Source of the DNA: Sphingobacteriales bacterium
GTDB lineage: Bacteria > Bacteroidota > Bacteroidia > Chitinophagales > CAIOSU01
Assembly: GCA_027483645.1 (NCBI GenBank)
Contig: JAIXUD010000009.1
Location: 614,814 to 678,813, forward strand
DNA length: 64,000 nucleotides
Direction of reading: 5' to 3'
Under the pieces are notes generated by a model. The model ran no database searches. It was not told the DNA's origin and worked only from the letters and a program-made list of their open reading frames with translations. A program made the position numbers and the translations under genes. Below are positions 42,889 to 50,236 of the stretch, one piece after another. Position 1 is the stretch's first letter. Each line of letters starts with the position of its first letter.

Positions 42889-43346
42889 TGTTTGATGATT
42901 TTCTGCCAGTTGGCATCGGCACTAGCTTTTAGTTTAGCTTCGTTGGCGTTCCATTTAGGCAATGTGTTAGTAAAAAAGGCATTGTAAAACAGGTATAGCT
43001 TACCGTTCAATATTTTGTAGGTTTCAGGGTCTACGGATACCTTTTCGGCGTAGTCTCCCATGGCAAAGGCACACCATCCACCATATTGCGGCTCATACTT
43101 GGCAGGGTCTTTTTTGAAGGCTTCCAAGTGTGCGGCAGTAGTAAAGTAATACAATACCCCTTGGTGGCGTATGCTGTACTTGGAAGAGCCTTCAGCGGGC
43201 TTTCCCTCAAAATACGATACTGGGTCGTAGCCCTCTATGGCTAGGCCATTTTTGCCAAGGTTAAAATGTTTGATGCGTAAAGCTTCGGATTGGGCGCTGG
43301 CGGAAAGTGCAATGAACACAGTAAAAACCAGTAGTAAATATCTCAT
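42885..43346 (-). CDS. Exported YHS-domain protein
   Basis: The 153-residue protein has a signal peptide (YLLLVFTVFIALSASAQ) and a YHS domain: GYDPVSYFEGKPAEGSSKYS, YYFTTAAHLEAFKKDPAKYEP and QYGGWCAFAMG. YHS domains are thought to bind metals, and the Cys in GGWCAFAMG is typical. The C-terminus (YLFYNAFFTNTLPKWN) is also conserved in this exported subgroup. It is coupled to the DoxX gene and lies downstream of a Crp-family gene, with a palindrome between. Confidence 0.9.
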   Translation of the reverse strand: MRYLLLVFTVFIALSASAQSEALRIKHFNLGKNGLAIEGYDPVSYFEGKPAEGSSKYSIRHQGVLYYFTTAAHLEAFKKDPAKYEPQYGGWCAFAMGDYAEKVSVDPETYKILNGKLYLFYNAFFTNTLPKWNANEAKLKASADANWQKIIKQ

Positions 43347-43391
43347 AATGATTTCTTTTTTACAAAGTAACCACTAAGCCCAAACTTAAAA

Positions 43392-43407
43392 TGTCGGCTG
43401 CCCGACA
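43392..43407. promoter_or_regulatory. Palindrome between the crp-like and YHS genes
   Basis: TGTCGG-CTGC-CCGACA is a perfect 6-bp inverted repeat in the 77-nt gap. It may be a regulator site for the YHS-DoxX pair or a weak hairpin ending the crp-like transcript. No T-tract follows in either direction. Confidence 0.4.
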
Positions 43408-43423
43408 GTAGTGAAAAGATTTT

Positions 43424-44098
43424 TCACCACTCCTTTTTTACCATTATCTCCTTTCGGTTGTAGGCGATGTTGCCCTGCTGCTCCAGCTCGCCAATTAGTT
43501 GTGCCACGGTTTGGCGGCTAGCGCATACAATGCTAGCGATATCTTGCTGGGTGAGGTAGTTGTGGATGCGGTAGAAGCCATCGGTTTCTTCTCCTTCGGC
43601 TTGGGCCCACTGCAATAAAAAATCGCGAAGGCGCTCCTTCACATCTTTAAAAACAAGGTTGGCGTAGCGGTTGCTGAGCTTTTTGAACTTGAGCCCCACC
43701 ATTTTGGTATAGCTGAGGGCCAGTTTCGGGTCGGATGACAGTACGTTCTCAAAATCGGAGGTTAGGAAGGAGCAGATAATTACCTTATCGGATATTACCT
43801 GCGCAAACTCCGATGCTACCCCATCAGTGCCATTAAGGTCAAGTGCTCCAAAAAGGTCACCGGTTTGCAATATATCCTTTATGTTCTCCTTATCGCCATT
43901 GCGCTCAGAGATTCGAATCATGCCTTTTTTAAGGAAATAGATGCGTGAAGTGCCCTCACTACCAAAGTATATGTATTCCCCCTTGGCTGCGGTTTTATAA
44001 CGGGTAATGATACAGAGCTTATTGATGTCGGAATTGCTGAGGGTGCGAAAGAGCTTGTGCTCGCGCAAATACCAATACTTAACTTCAGTTTGCTCCAC
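43424..44098 (-). CDS. Crp/Fnr-family transcriptional regulator
   Basis: The 224-residue protein has an N-terminal cNMP-like beta-roll (GEYIYFGSEGTSRIYFLKKG, then LFGALDL) and a C-terminal winged helix-turn-helix (LTQQDIASIVCASRQTVAQLIGELEQQG). It lacks the four-Cys cluster of Fnr, so oxygen sensing by Fe-S is unlikely. GTG 44098 is the only plausible start. A TATATTTG box lies 20 nt upstream (44119-44126). It precedes the YHS-DoxX operon on the same strand, which is its likeliest target. Confidence 0.9.
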   Translation of the reverse strand: MEQTEVKYWYLREHKLFRTLSNSDINKLCIITRYKTAAKGEYIYFGSEGTSRIYFLKKGMIRISERNGDKENIKDILQTGDLFGALDLNGTDGVASEFAQVISDKVIICSFLTSDFENVLSSDPKLALSYTKMVGLKFKKLSNRYANLVFKDVKERLRDFLLQWAQAEGEETDGFYRIHNYLTQQDIASIVCASRQTVAQLIGELEQQGNIAYNRKEIMVKKEW

Positions 44099-44118
44099 CG
44101 CAATTACGATTATCTACT

Positions 44119-44126
44119 CAAATATA
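44119..44126 (-). promoter_or_regulatory. -7 box TATATTTG for the Crp-like gene
   Basis: A perfect TAnnTTTG match on the minus strand lies 20 nt before GTG 44098. No clear -33 element was seen. Confidence 0.45.
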
Positions 44127-44164
44127 GGAAAATTGAGCGAGTGTTCCATTATCATATTGCCTTG

Positions 44165-44779
44165 TTACCTTCCCAATCTTACTTCCCCAGCATACTTCAA
44201 AATCACGTCTGCATCCAGCACCTCTTCCTCGTTTACACGGAGGATAACGGGTAGACCAGTATGTTTCAAAATGATACTTTCGGTGGCTGGATTTGAGGGG
44301 CCGTTGAACACGATTCCAGCAATATGGATGTGCCGATTTCGAAGCGCCTCGACTGATAAAAGGGTGTGATTGATGCTGCCGAGATAGATGCTCGACACTA
44401 AAATTACGGGCAGTTCCAAGTGCGCAATCAAGTCGACAATGAGGTCTTTTTCGTTGATGGGAACCATCAATCCACCTGCCCCTTCTACAATGATGGGGTG
44501 CTCGGTTTCGGGTAAACTAAAGTCCTCCAAGGCCATCCTTACTCCATCCACTTCACCAGCTTGGTGAGGCGATGCGGGAGTGTTCAATCGGTACCTTTCC
44601 GCATGCACTTGGCTTACTGGGTTAGATAAATTATTTAGCACAAAATCCGTGTCCGTTTCATTCAAGTTACCTGCCTGTACGGGTTTCCAATAGTCAGCTT
44701 GAAGCGCCTCGGTGAGAATGGTGGACACCACCGTTTTGCCAATACCAGTACCAATACCGGTCACAAAAAATCCTTTCAT
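44165..44779 (-). CDS. bioD: Dethiobiotin synthetase
   Basis: The 204-residue protein starts at ATG 44779. The P-loop is FVTGIGTGIGKTVVS, followed by YWKPVQAG, NTPASPHQA and IIVEGAGGLMVPI. It forms the ureido ring of dethiobiotin from DAPA, CO2 and ATP. Its ATGA overlaps the bioF stop, so the two are coupled. The longer frame upstream lies inside bioF and is not used. Confidence 0.95.
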   Translation of the reverse strand: MKGFFVTGIGTGIGKTVVSTILTEALQADYWKPVQAGNLNETDTDFVLNNLSNPVSQVHAERYRLNTPASPHQAGEVDGVRMALEDFSLPETEHPIIVEGAGGLMVPINEKDLIVDLIAHLELPVILVSSIYLGSINHTLLSVEALRNRHIHIAGIVFNGPSNPATESIILKHTGLPVILRVNEEEVLDADVILKYAGEVRLGR

Positions 44780-45921
44780 GATAGAGATGCTTTTATTGTA
44801 TTGCACAAACCTAATACTTCTTCTTGAGTATTGAACTGGTGAAGGCAAATCCGTATGCGCTCCTTACCTCTGGGCACGGTTGGATATAGAATGGCCTTGG
44901 CATAAAAACCCGCCTCGGCCAACTGCTGCGAAACATGCTTTGCCAGCCCGTTGCCCGGTATAATTAGACTCTGAATTGGGCCTTTATTGAGGGATATCTC
45001 AGCACCTGACAAACCTTTTAAGTTTTGTTGAAGTGAATTTACTAAAATACTCATTTCTATATTTTTATGGTAGCTATTTGACAAAATGTCATACGCATTT
45101 TGTACCCATAAAAGGCTGTGTAGTGGCAGCGCCGTAGTGTAAATGAAGGAACGAGCGTAGTTCACCAAAAACTCCCTGAGTACAGCCGAGCCAAGCACGA
45201 TAGCGCCGTGCCCTCCCAGGGCTTTCCCGAAGGTATGTACCCGGGCATAAACCCTGTTTTGTAACCCCAGATCCACTACCCTACCCTCCCCCTTCGGGCC
45301 GAATATGCCAGTGGCATGTGCCTCATCCACTACCAATTGGGCACTGTATTTTTCAGCTAAGGTTACCAGCTCCAACAGCGGGGCAAAGTCGCCATCCATG
45401 GAGTAGATGCTTTCCACGGCAATAAACTTGTTCCCAGCCGAAGCCTGTAGCTTTTCCTCTAAATCCACTAAGTCGTTATGCAAAAAATATGAGCGACCTG
45501 CTCGAGTCATTTTTAAGCCATCTCTTATGCTGGCATGTACCAGCTCATCGGCGTAAACTATATCGCCTGGCTGGGGTACCGCACCGAAAAATCCGATGTT
45601 GGCATCGTAGCCCGAATTGAAGATTAATCCCGCTTCGGCATCATGATAACCGGCGATGAAATGTTCAAGTTCTTCATACAATTGATGGTTGCCGCTGATA
45701 AGCCGCGAACCCGTTGCGCCTGATGGAAATTGCATGTGTTTTTTATACGCTTCATCCGTTTTTTCGCGAAGCTCTATGGACCTTGCTAAGCCCAAATAAT
45801 CGTTGCTGGCGAAGTCGATCAAATGGCCGTTTTGCTCCAGTCGGCGGAGGGTAAGTTCTTCTTTGCGGGCATCTAAAAGCTGCTTCAATCGCTCGTCGGC
45901 GGATGGGTGGTGGGGTATCAT
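44776..45921 (-). CDS. bioF: 8-amino-7-oxononanoate synthase
   Basis: The 381-residue PLP enzyme of the alpha-oxoamine synthase family has DFASNDYLGLARS, SGATGSRLISGNHQLYEELE, VVDEAHATGIFGPKGEG and the PLP lysine in HTFGKALGGHGAIV. It condenses pimeloyl-ACP/CoA with alanine to give KAPA, the entry to biotin ring assembly. It lies first in the bioF-bioD unit. The 5' region contains TTGACTGGTTGACTAG-type low-complexity repeats instead of a clear operator. Confidence 0.95.
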   Translation of the reverse strand: MIPHHPSADERLKQLLDARKEELTLRRLEQNGHLIDFASNDYLGLARSIELREKTDEAYKKHMQFPSGATGSRLISGNHQLYEELEHFIAGYHDAEAGLIFNSGYDANIGFFGAVPQPGDIVYADELVHASIRDGLKMTRAGRSYFLHNDLVDLEEKLQASAGNKFIAVESIYSMDGDFAPLLELVTLAEKYSAQLVVDEAHATGIFGPKGEGRVVDLGLQNRVYARVHTFGKALGGHGAIVLGSAVLREFLVNYARSFIYTTALPLHSLLWVQNAYDILSNSYHKNIEMSILVNSLQQNLKGLSGAEISLNKGPIQSLIIPGNGLAKHVSQQLAEAGFYAKAILYPTVPRGKERIRICLHQFNTQEEVLGLCNTIKASLS

Positions 45922-46145
45922 AGTAATGGCAAGTTAGGTATTTTGGTTGACTGGTTGACTAGTTGATTAGTTAATTGGTTGATTGGCCAAAAAGGAAGGG
46001 GAGCAATAATATGCCATAGGTCTCTCAAATTCAGGGTTTAGGAAGTGAAACTTTTGAGAACCAGATTTTTCAGCCGAAGTAGGGTTGCAGATATTTTTCT
46101 ATTTAATTTTGTACATTGCAGCAATACAGGAATGGAATCATAATT
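45922..46145. repeat. Intergenic low-complexity tract between bioF and a small membrane protein gene
   Basis: From about 45950 to 45988 short units GGTTGACTAGTTGATTAG repeat imperfectly. A perfect -7 box TAATTTTG (46104-46111) lies 34 nt before ATG 46146 on the plus strand. No gene is visible. Confidence 0.55.
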
Positions 46146-46577
46146 ATGCAAACTAATACTCTTCTACTAATTATACTTCCAGTTATCTCTGCAGTTATTA
46201 GTAGCTATTTCACTACCTTTTATTTTGCCAATAAGCTGAAAAAGAATGAGGCAATACAAAAGTTTAAAGAAGAAAAATACTCCAATTTGATCCTCCATTT
46301 GCAGGGTTTTATTGGAGAAACGGCTAATAGAGAGACTAAAAGAAAGTTTTTTGAGGAACAGTACAAGTCTTGGCTATACAGTTCAGATGAAGTTGTTATT
46401 GCTATTAATGGTTTAATTACGCTTGCTAAAGAAGAGGAAGGTAAAGCACCAAATATTGAAAAAGGCAGACAAGCTATTGGAAATGTAATCCTTTCTATGC
46501 GAAAGGATTTACTAGGCACTACATCATTATCTCACAGAGACTTTGAATATACAGATGTGATTGAGAGAAAAAGGTAA
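46146..46577 (+). CDS. Small membrane-anchored protein of unknown function
   Basis: The 143-residue protein starts at ATG 46146. An N-terminal membrane helix (LLLIILPVISAVISSYFTTFYF) precedes a charged helical cytoplasmic part (KLKKNEAIQKFKEEKYSNLI, TKRKFFEEQYKSWLY, DEVVIAINGLITLAKEEEG). Such anchored coiled-coil proteins of about 140 residues are common in accessory DNA, but no family is recognised. The gene is AT-rich like the Gabija genes and unlike its neighbours, hinting at transfer. Confidence 0.7.
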   Translation: MQTNTLLLIILPVISAVISSYFTTFYFANKLKKNEAIQKFKEEKYSNLILHLQGFIGETANRETKRKFFEEQYKSWLYSSDEVVIAINGLITLAKEEEGKAPNIEKGRQAIGNVILSMRKDLLGTTSLSHRDFEYTDVIERKR

Positions 46578-46589
46578 ATCATTAGCTTT

Positions 46590-46826
46590 CTACCGCATCA
46601 ACCCCGCCACTGAGATATCCTCATCCAATTCTTCCCAGTGGATGCCCATTCCGCGACCTATAAGGCGGAAATTCTCGCGTTCCTTATCTGTGGCATCCCG
46701 TAATTTGGGAAACCAATCCAAAGGGACGGCAATCTCGCGCCCATCGTGCAACTGAACGTTAAGCTTATGGTTAGCAAACCATACTTTAATCGCGAATGCG
46801 GTTTCTTTATTTACCAAAATACTCAT
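46590..46826 (-). CDS. DUF2442-domain protein
   Basis: The 78-residue protein starts at ATG 46826 and includes VWFANHKLNVQLHDGREIAVPL, DWFPKL and IGRGMGIHWEELDEDISVAGL, the DUF2442 signature. It overlaps the end of the DUF4160 gene by 20 nt. DUF4160-DUF2442 pairs recur in bacteria and have been proposed as toxin-antitoxin-like. The role of either partner is unproven here. Confidence 0.85.
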   Translation of the reverse strand: MSILVNKETAFAIKVWFANHKLNVQLHDGREIAVPLDWFPKLRDATDKERENFRLIGRGMGIHWEELDEDISVAGLMR

Positions 46827-47043
46827 CCCACTTCTTAATAAAAAGTTCTCGATTTTCAACAACGATTTTCCGCATTTGGTTTATTTCCGCAGCATTAAAA
46901 CCATACGAATTCGCTAATTCAACAGGTTCGAGCCAAAATTTTGCCGCATCATCGCCTTTTTCTACATGTATGTGCGCGGGTTCGTTTCCTTCATTGCTAT
47001 AAAAGAAAAAACGAAACCCCAGCATCCTTAAAACCGTTGGCAT
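46807..47043 (-). CDS. DUF4160-domain protein
   Basis: The 78-residue protein starts at ATG 47043. MPTVLRMLGFRFFFYSNEGN, EPAHIHVEKGDDAAKFWL and MRKIVVENRELFIKKW are the DUF4160 pattern, with PAHIHV at its heart. It is first in a two-gene unit, its 3' end overlapping the DUF2442 start. The conserved HIH may be catalytic or metal-binding. Together the pair looks like a compact mobile module. Confidence 0.87.
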   Translation of the reverse strand: MPTVLRMLGFRFFFYSNEGNEPAHIHVEKGDDAAKFWLEPVELANSYGFNAAEINQMRKIVVENRELFIKKWDEYFGK

Positions 47044-47098
47044 AACATAAAGATACAAATCTTTAATAACCAATGAACAGCTTGCTTGCTTTCAACTA

Positions 47099-47136
47099 TT
47101 TGCAAATTGCAAAACTTAATCGTAATATTGCAATAT
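47099..47136 (+). promoter_or_regulatory. arsR promoter with overlapping palindromic operator
   Basis: TTTG (47099-47102), 20 nt, then TAATATTG (47123-47130, one mismatch) forms a promoter. A perfect 12-bp palindrome ATATTGCAATAT (47125-47136) covers the -7 box and start site, and TTGCAA occurs twice upstream (47100-47111). This layout fits autorepression by the ArsR protein. Confidence 0.65.
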
Positions 47137-47149
47137 ACAAATAGCAATT

Positions 47150-47482
47150 ATGGGTGCCACCAAAACCGATCACTTTACCGACAGGCAAAATCAATTGGCT
47201 TTGCTTGCCAAAGCCTTGGGCCATCCGGCACGCATTGCCATCATAGACTACTTGCTGAAAGTGGATGCCTGTATTTGCGGCGACATTGTTAACGAATTGC
47301 CCTTGGCGCAGCCTACCGTATCACAACACTTAAAGGAGCTTAAAAACGCTGGGCTCATACAAGGCAATATTGAGGGAAATGCCATCTGTTACTGTATCAA
47401 TGAAAATGCGCTAAACGACCTACAACAGTTTTTTACCAGCATTGCGACCAGTTTGGAAAAGAAAAAATCTGGTTGCTGCTAA
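47150..47482 (+). CDS. arsR: ArsR-family metal-responsive repressor
   Basis: The 110-residue winged helix protein has [20 protein letters not shown], then [27 protein letters not shown] (split), the ArsR DNA-binding helix. CICGDIV supplies a Cys pair at the ELCVCDL position that senses As(III)/Sb(III) in ArsR, and the tail ends SGCC with two more Cys. It should dissociate from its operator when metalloid binds. It heads the DUF6428-small protein-arsC operon. Confidence 0.92.
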   Translation: MGATKTDHFTDRQNQLALLAKALGHPARIAIIDYLLKVDACICGDIVNELPLAQPTVSQHLKELKNAGLIQGNIEGNAICYCINENALNDLQQFFTSIATSLEKKKSGCC

Positions 47483-47493
47483 AAACCCCTATC

Positions 47494-47967
47494 ATGAAAC
47501 TATCGCAAGTAAAGCAATACCTAGAAACGGCCGAAGCTGTTAACTTTCTGCTACCCAGCGGCACCAGCGTGCCCGAGCATTTCCATGTAACGGAAGTAGG
47601 CTCGGTAGGCAAGCACTTTATAGATTGTGGTGGCACCATCCGCAAAGAAAATGTTGTAAGCTTCCAACTATGGAACGCTAACGACATAGAGCACCGCCTA
47701 AAGCCACAAAAGCTATTGAACATCATCGCCCTTTCGGAAAGGAAACTGGGCATCGAGGACTGGGAAGTGGAGGTAGAATACCAAAGTGATACCATTGGTA
47801 AATACGGTTTGGATTTTAACGGCAAAGATTTTATCCTCACTACCAAACAAACGGATTGCCTTGCCAGCGACCAGTGCGGAGTACCCAAAGCCAGCGAAAG
47901 TTTGTTTACAGAAATCAATATCCTCACCACCCAAAACGCTTGCGGCCCTGATGGAAACTGTTGCTAA
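47494..47967 (+). CDS. DUF6428 family protein
   Basis: The 157-residue protein starts at ATG 47494, 11 nt after arsR. It contains VNFLLPSGTSVPEHFHVTEVG, HFIDCGGTIRKENVVSFQLW, QSDTIGKYGLDFNG and a Cys-rich C-terminus ending CGPDGNCC. The DUF6428 family is typically found in ars operons of Bacteroidota. The HFHV and CNCC-type residues suggest metal(loid) binding, but this is inference. Its last 17 nt overlap the small membrane protein gene. Confidence 0.85.
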   Translation: MKLSQVKQYLETAEAVNFLLPSGTSVPEHFHVTEVGSVGKHFIDCGGTIRKENVVSFQLWNANDIEHRLKPQKLLNIIALSERKLGIEDWEVEVEYQSDTIGKYGLDFNGKDFILTTKQTDCLASDQCGVPKASESLFTEINILTTQNACGPDGNCC

Positions 47968-48094
47968 AACCAAAGCCTGGGCGGTAAAGTACCGTAAAGT
48001 AATACTCATAACCACATCGGTAATCGTTTTGAATGTGGTGTTTGGGTTCGACCCGAAGTTTACGATAATCAATATTGTTTGGCTATTTGTATGA
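47951..48094 (+). CDS. 47-residue single-pass membrane protein in the ars operon
   Basis: ATG 47951 opens a 47-residue ORF: a basic head (METVAKTKAWAVKYRKV), then a hydrophobic helix (ILITTSVIVLNVVFGF) and a short tail (PKFTIINIVWLFV). The start overlaps the DUF6428 gene by 17 nt and the stop (TGA) overlaps the arsC ATG, so translation looks coupled at both ends. That, with the membrane profile, supports a real gene in spite of its size. The function is unknown; it may anchor or support an arsenical handler. Confidence 0.65.
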   Translation: METVAKTKAWAVKYRKVILITTSVIVLNVVFGFDPKFTIINIVWLFV

Positions 48095-48504
48095 AGAAGA
48101 TATTGGTACTCTGTACCGGGAACAGTTGCCGTAGCCAAATGGCGGAGGGCTATTTGCGGCATTTTGCCGAGGGTAAGGCCGAGATTTATAGCGCGGGTAT
48201 AGAAACCCATGGTGTAAATCCTAAGGCTATTGCCAGTATGAAGGAAGACGGTATAGATATATCGTGCCACACCTCCAACAATATGGAGGAGTACCGCCGT
48301 ATCGACTTTGACTTTGTGATTACCGTATGCGACCACGCTAAGGAGCATTGCCCGTACTTCCCTACCAACGCCATACAGCTCCACCAAAACTTTCCTGACC
48401 CAGCGAAGGCAAGTGGCACAGCAGCGGAAATTGAGGCGCAGTTTAGGGCCACGCGGGAGTTGATAAAGGATTATTGTGAGCGGTTTGTGGCGGAGTACTT
48501 GTAA
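48091..48504 (+). CDS. arsC: Arsenate reductase / low-molecular-weight phosphatase family protein
   Basis: The 137-residue protein starts at ATG 48091. The P-loop KKILVLCTGNSCRSQMAEGYL (CX5R form CTGNSCR) and the later Cys in VITVCDHAKEHCPYFP match thioredoxin-coupled ArsC of the LMW-PTP fold. The final helix region includes FPDPAKASGTAAEIEAQF. It reduces As(V) to As(III). No ArsB or Acr3 efflux gene follows in the operon, so export must be encoded elsewhere. Confidence 0.93.
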   Translation: MKKILVLCTGNSCRSQMAEGYLRHFAEGKAEIYSAGIETHGVNPKAIASMKEDGIDISCHTSNNMEEYRRIDFDFVITVCDHAKEHCPYFPTNAIQLHQNFPDPAKASGTAAEIEAQFRATRELIKDYCERFVAEYL

Positions 48505-48577
48505 CGGTGTTTAACCACGGAGAACACGGAAAACACAGAAAAAAAATAGCCGTAGCAAAACAGACCCACTAGCACAA

Positions 48578-49975
48578 TTATTGGGTCACTACCACTTTTT
48601 GGATGTAAGTGCGCTGTTGGCTATATAAGCGAACGATATACATCCCATTCTCCAAACCATCCATTTGCAATGCGCTACCAACGCTCTGCTTGCGCGCCAC
48701 TACCTTGCCGCTTAAATCGCTCACTTCCATTTCGAATACTTCGCTGGTGGGCATTTCAATAGTAAACGAACCTTGGTTTGGGTTGGGGTAGATGGTTATG
48801 CTATGGCTATTTTTTGTTTCGGCTATACCTGTTGCACACTCCGTAAGGCCGCCGCCGTTTTCCGTGTAAATGAGTTTGTTGTAGCCGTAAGCGGCAACGC
48901 CGTGGTTAGCGTTGGAGAAGGCAATCTGCATTTCACGTTTGTTATTGAAAGTTGTATCCTCATAAACCAAGCACCAACTTTGGCCTTTATTTGAACTCCT
49001 ATAAATCTGGGTATAAGATTGACTATTACCGTCTTCCAGGAAAGAATAGATGCCGATTGCATAAGCATGGTTGGCATCAGCCCTGCAAATATCATAAGCC
49101 CTAAAACGAGTGGGGATACCAATTGCCTGATGCCAATCAAAACCTGCATTATGGGTATAGTACATTAGCCCTTGCCCAGAAGAGGTGATGCCATCATTTC
49201 GATTATAAAACTCTATGCATTGGTACATGCTACTGGAGTTATCCGTCCAAACACTCCAGGTACGGCCACCATCTTGCGTAACCAACACATAGCCCGACTG
49301 CTCATCGTATATACTGCCGCAAGCCATATAGCCGAGAGAGCTATCAACAAAATGGATGTCGTTGATGTACTCAACATAAACAGGTAAGGGAATTGAATCC
49401 CAGGTTAAAGTGTTTATATCAAAGCGGGCGAAGAATTGTAGCCATAATCCGGATGATGGCTCGGTACTCATTACCAAGCCTAATGTATTATGACTAATAG
49501 GTACTACTTCCTCTAAAAAATAATCTAAAACGAGATTGGAAAGTAACGACTTTGTAAGCTCTAACTCCTTATTGTACATATTTAATTCGTAACCACTTGC
49601 ATAAGGTTGATAGGGGTTCTGTGTTGGATTAGAGGTATTTGATGCAATTCCCTTTATCAAATAAACCGAAGTATCATATTGGGCGATGCGGTAGTTCTCA
49701 CCAACAAAAAAACCACTATTGAAATAATAGCTAGTATCCCAATTTCTGCCCCCATCGATACTCTTTAAATAGCCACCCCTTATTTTGTTTGCTGCTTGGC
49801 TATTGTAATCATGGCTATATCCAGCCAACAGAACGGTACTATCACCTATATACTCAATATCATTAACCAAAAACATTGGCCCGTGTTGCGTATCTACCCC
49901 CACCTCCACCCAATCTTGGGCATTGCTGAACAAAGAAGATGAGGCTAGAAGCAACAGGAGTAAAGCCTTTTTCAT
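48578..49975 (-). CDS. Secreted T9SS protein with BNR/Asp-box repeats
   Basis: The 465-residue protein has a signal peptide (KALLLLLLASSSLFSNAQ). Repeated Asp-box motifs (SIDGGRNWDTS, TQDGGRTWSVW, SSNKGQSWCLV) imply a beta-propeller like Ycf48 or sialidase folds. Catalytic residues of sialidases are not evident. From about residue 385 the T9SS sorting domain begins (SITIYPNPNQGSFTIEM) and ends YIQKVVVTQ. It is secreted or surface-attached; the role is unknown. It is a single-gene unit. Confidence 0.88.
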   Translation of the reverse strand: MKKALLLLLLASSSLFSNAQDWVEVGVDTQHGPMFLVNDIEYIGDSTVLLAGYSHDYNSQAANKIRGGYLKSIDGGRNWDTSYYFNSGFFVGENYRIAQYDTSVYLIKGIASNTSNPTQNPYQPYASGYELNMYNKELELTKSLLSNLVLDYFLEEVVPISHNTLGLVMSTEPSSGLWLQFFARFDINTLTWDSIPLPVYVEYINDIHFVDSSLGYMACGSIYDEQSGYVLVTQDGGRTWSVWTDNSSSMYQCIEFYNRNDGITSSGQGLMYYTHNAGFDWHQAIGIPTRFRAYDICRADANHAYAIGIYSFLEDGNSQSYTQIYRSSNKGQSWCLVYEDTTFNNKREMQIAFSNANHGVAAYGYNKLIYTENGGGLTECATGIAETKNSHSITIYPNPNQGSFTIEMPTSEVFEMEVSDLSGKVVARKQSVGSALQMDGLENGMYIVRLYSQQRTYIQKVVVTQ

Positions 49976-50074
49976 ATAAGTGGTTTATATGAAGATAGGC
50001 AAAATTTTAAATGGGTTGCAATATGGAACAATCTTTACCTCGATTATCGTTATCATTGCAAAACACCCCAGTTT

Positions 50075-50236
50075 ATGTCTTGCACCAATCCCTTCGACCA
50101 GCACCTGAAAGACGCCGCCAAGCGCGATGAGGACCTGCTAAAACGCCGCCTGCCCGCGGATGACCCACAGGCAGACCAAGCAATATTGGATAAAATGAAG
50201 CGTGAACTGGAAAAGCTGCGCCAGCAAAATAGCTAG
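50075..50236 (+). CDS. 53-residue charged small protein
   Basis: ATG 50075 opens MSCTNPFDQHLKDAAKRDED, then LLKRRLPADDPQADQAILDK, and ends in KLRQQNS. It is rich in Asp, Lys and Arg and looks like one or two amphipathic helices. Codon use is like real genes here, with a GC-rich third position. The intergenic TATCATTG (50050-50057) resembles a -7 box. Its stop overlaps the convergent lipoprotein gene by 4 nt. No family is known. Confidence 0.55.
   Translation: MSCTNPFDQHLKDAAKRDEDLLKRRLPADDPQADQAILDKMKRELEKLRQQNS

Noticed and set aside
47786-47950. N-terminal extension of the 47-residue ars membrane protein
   Set aside because: It lies inside DUF6428 in another frame; the coupled ATG at 47951 is preferred.
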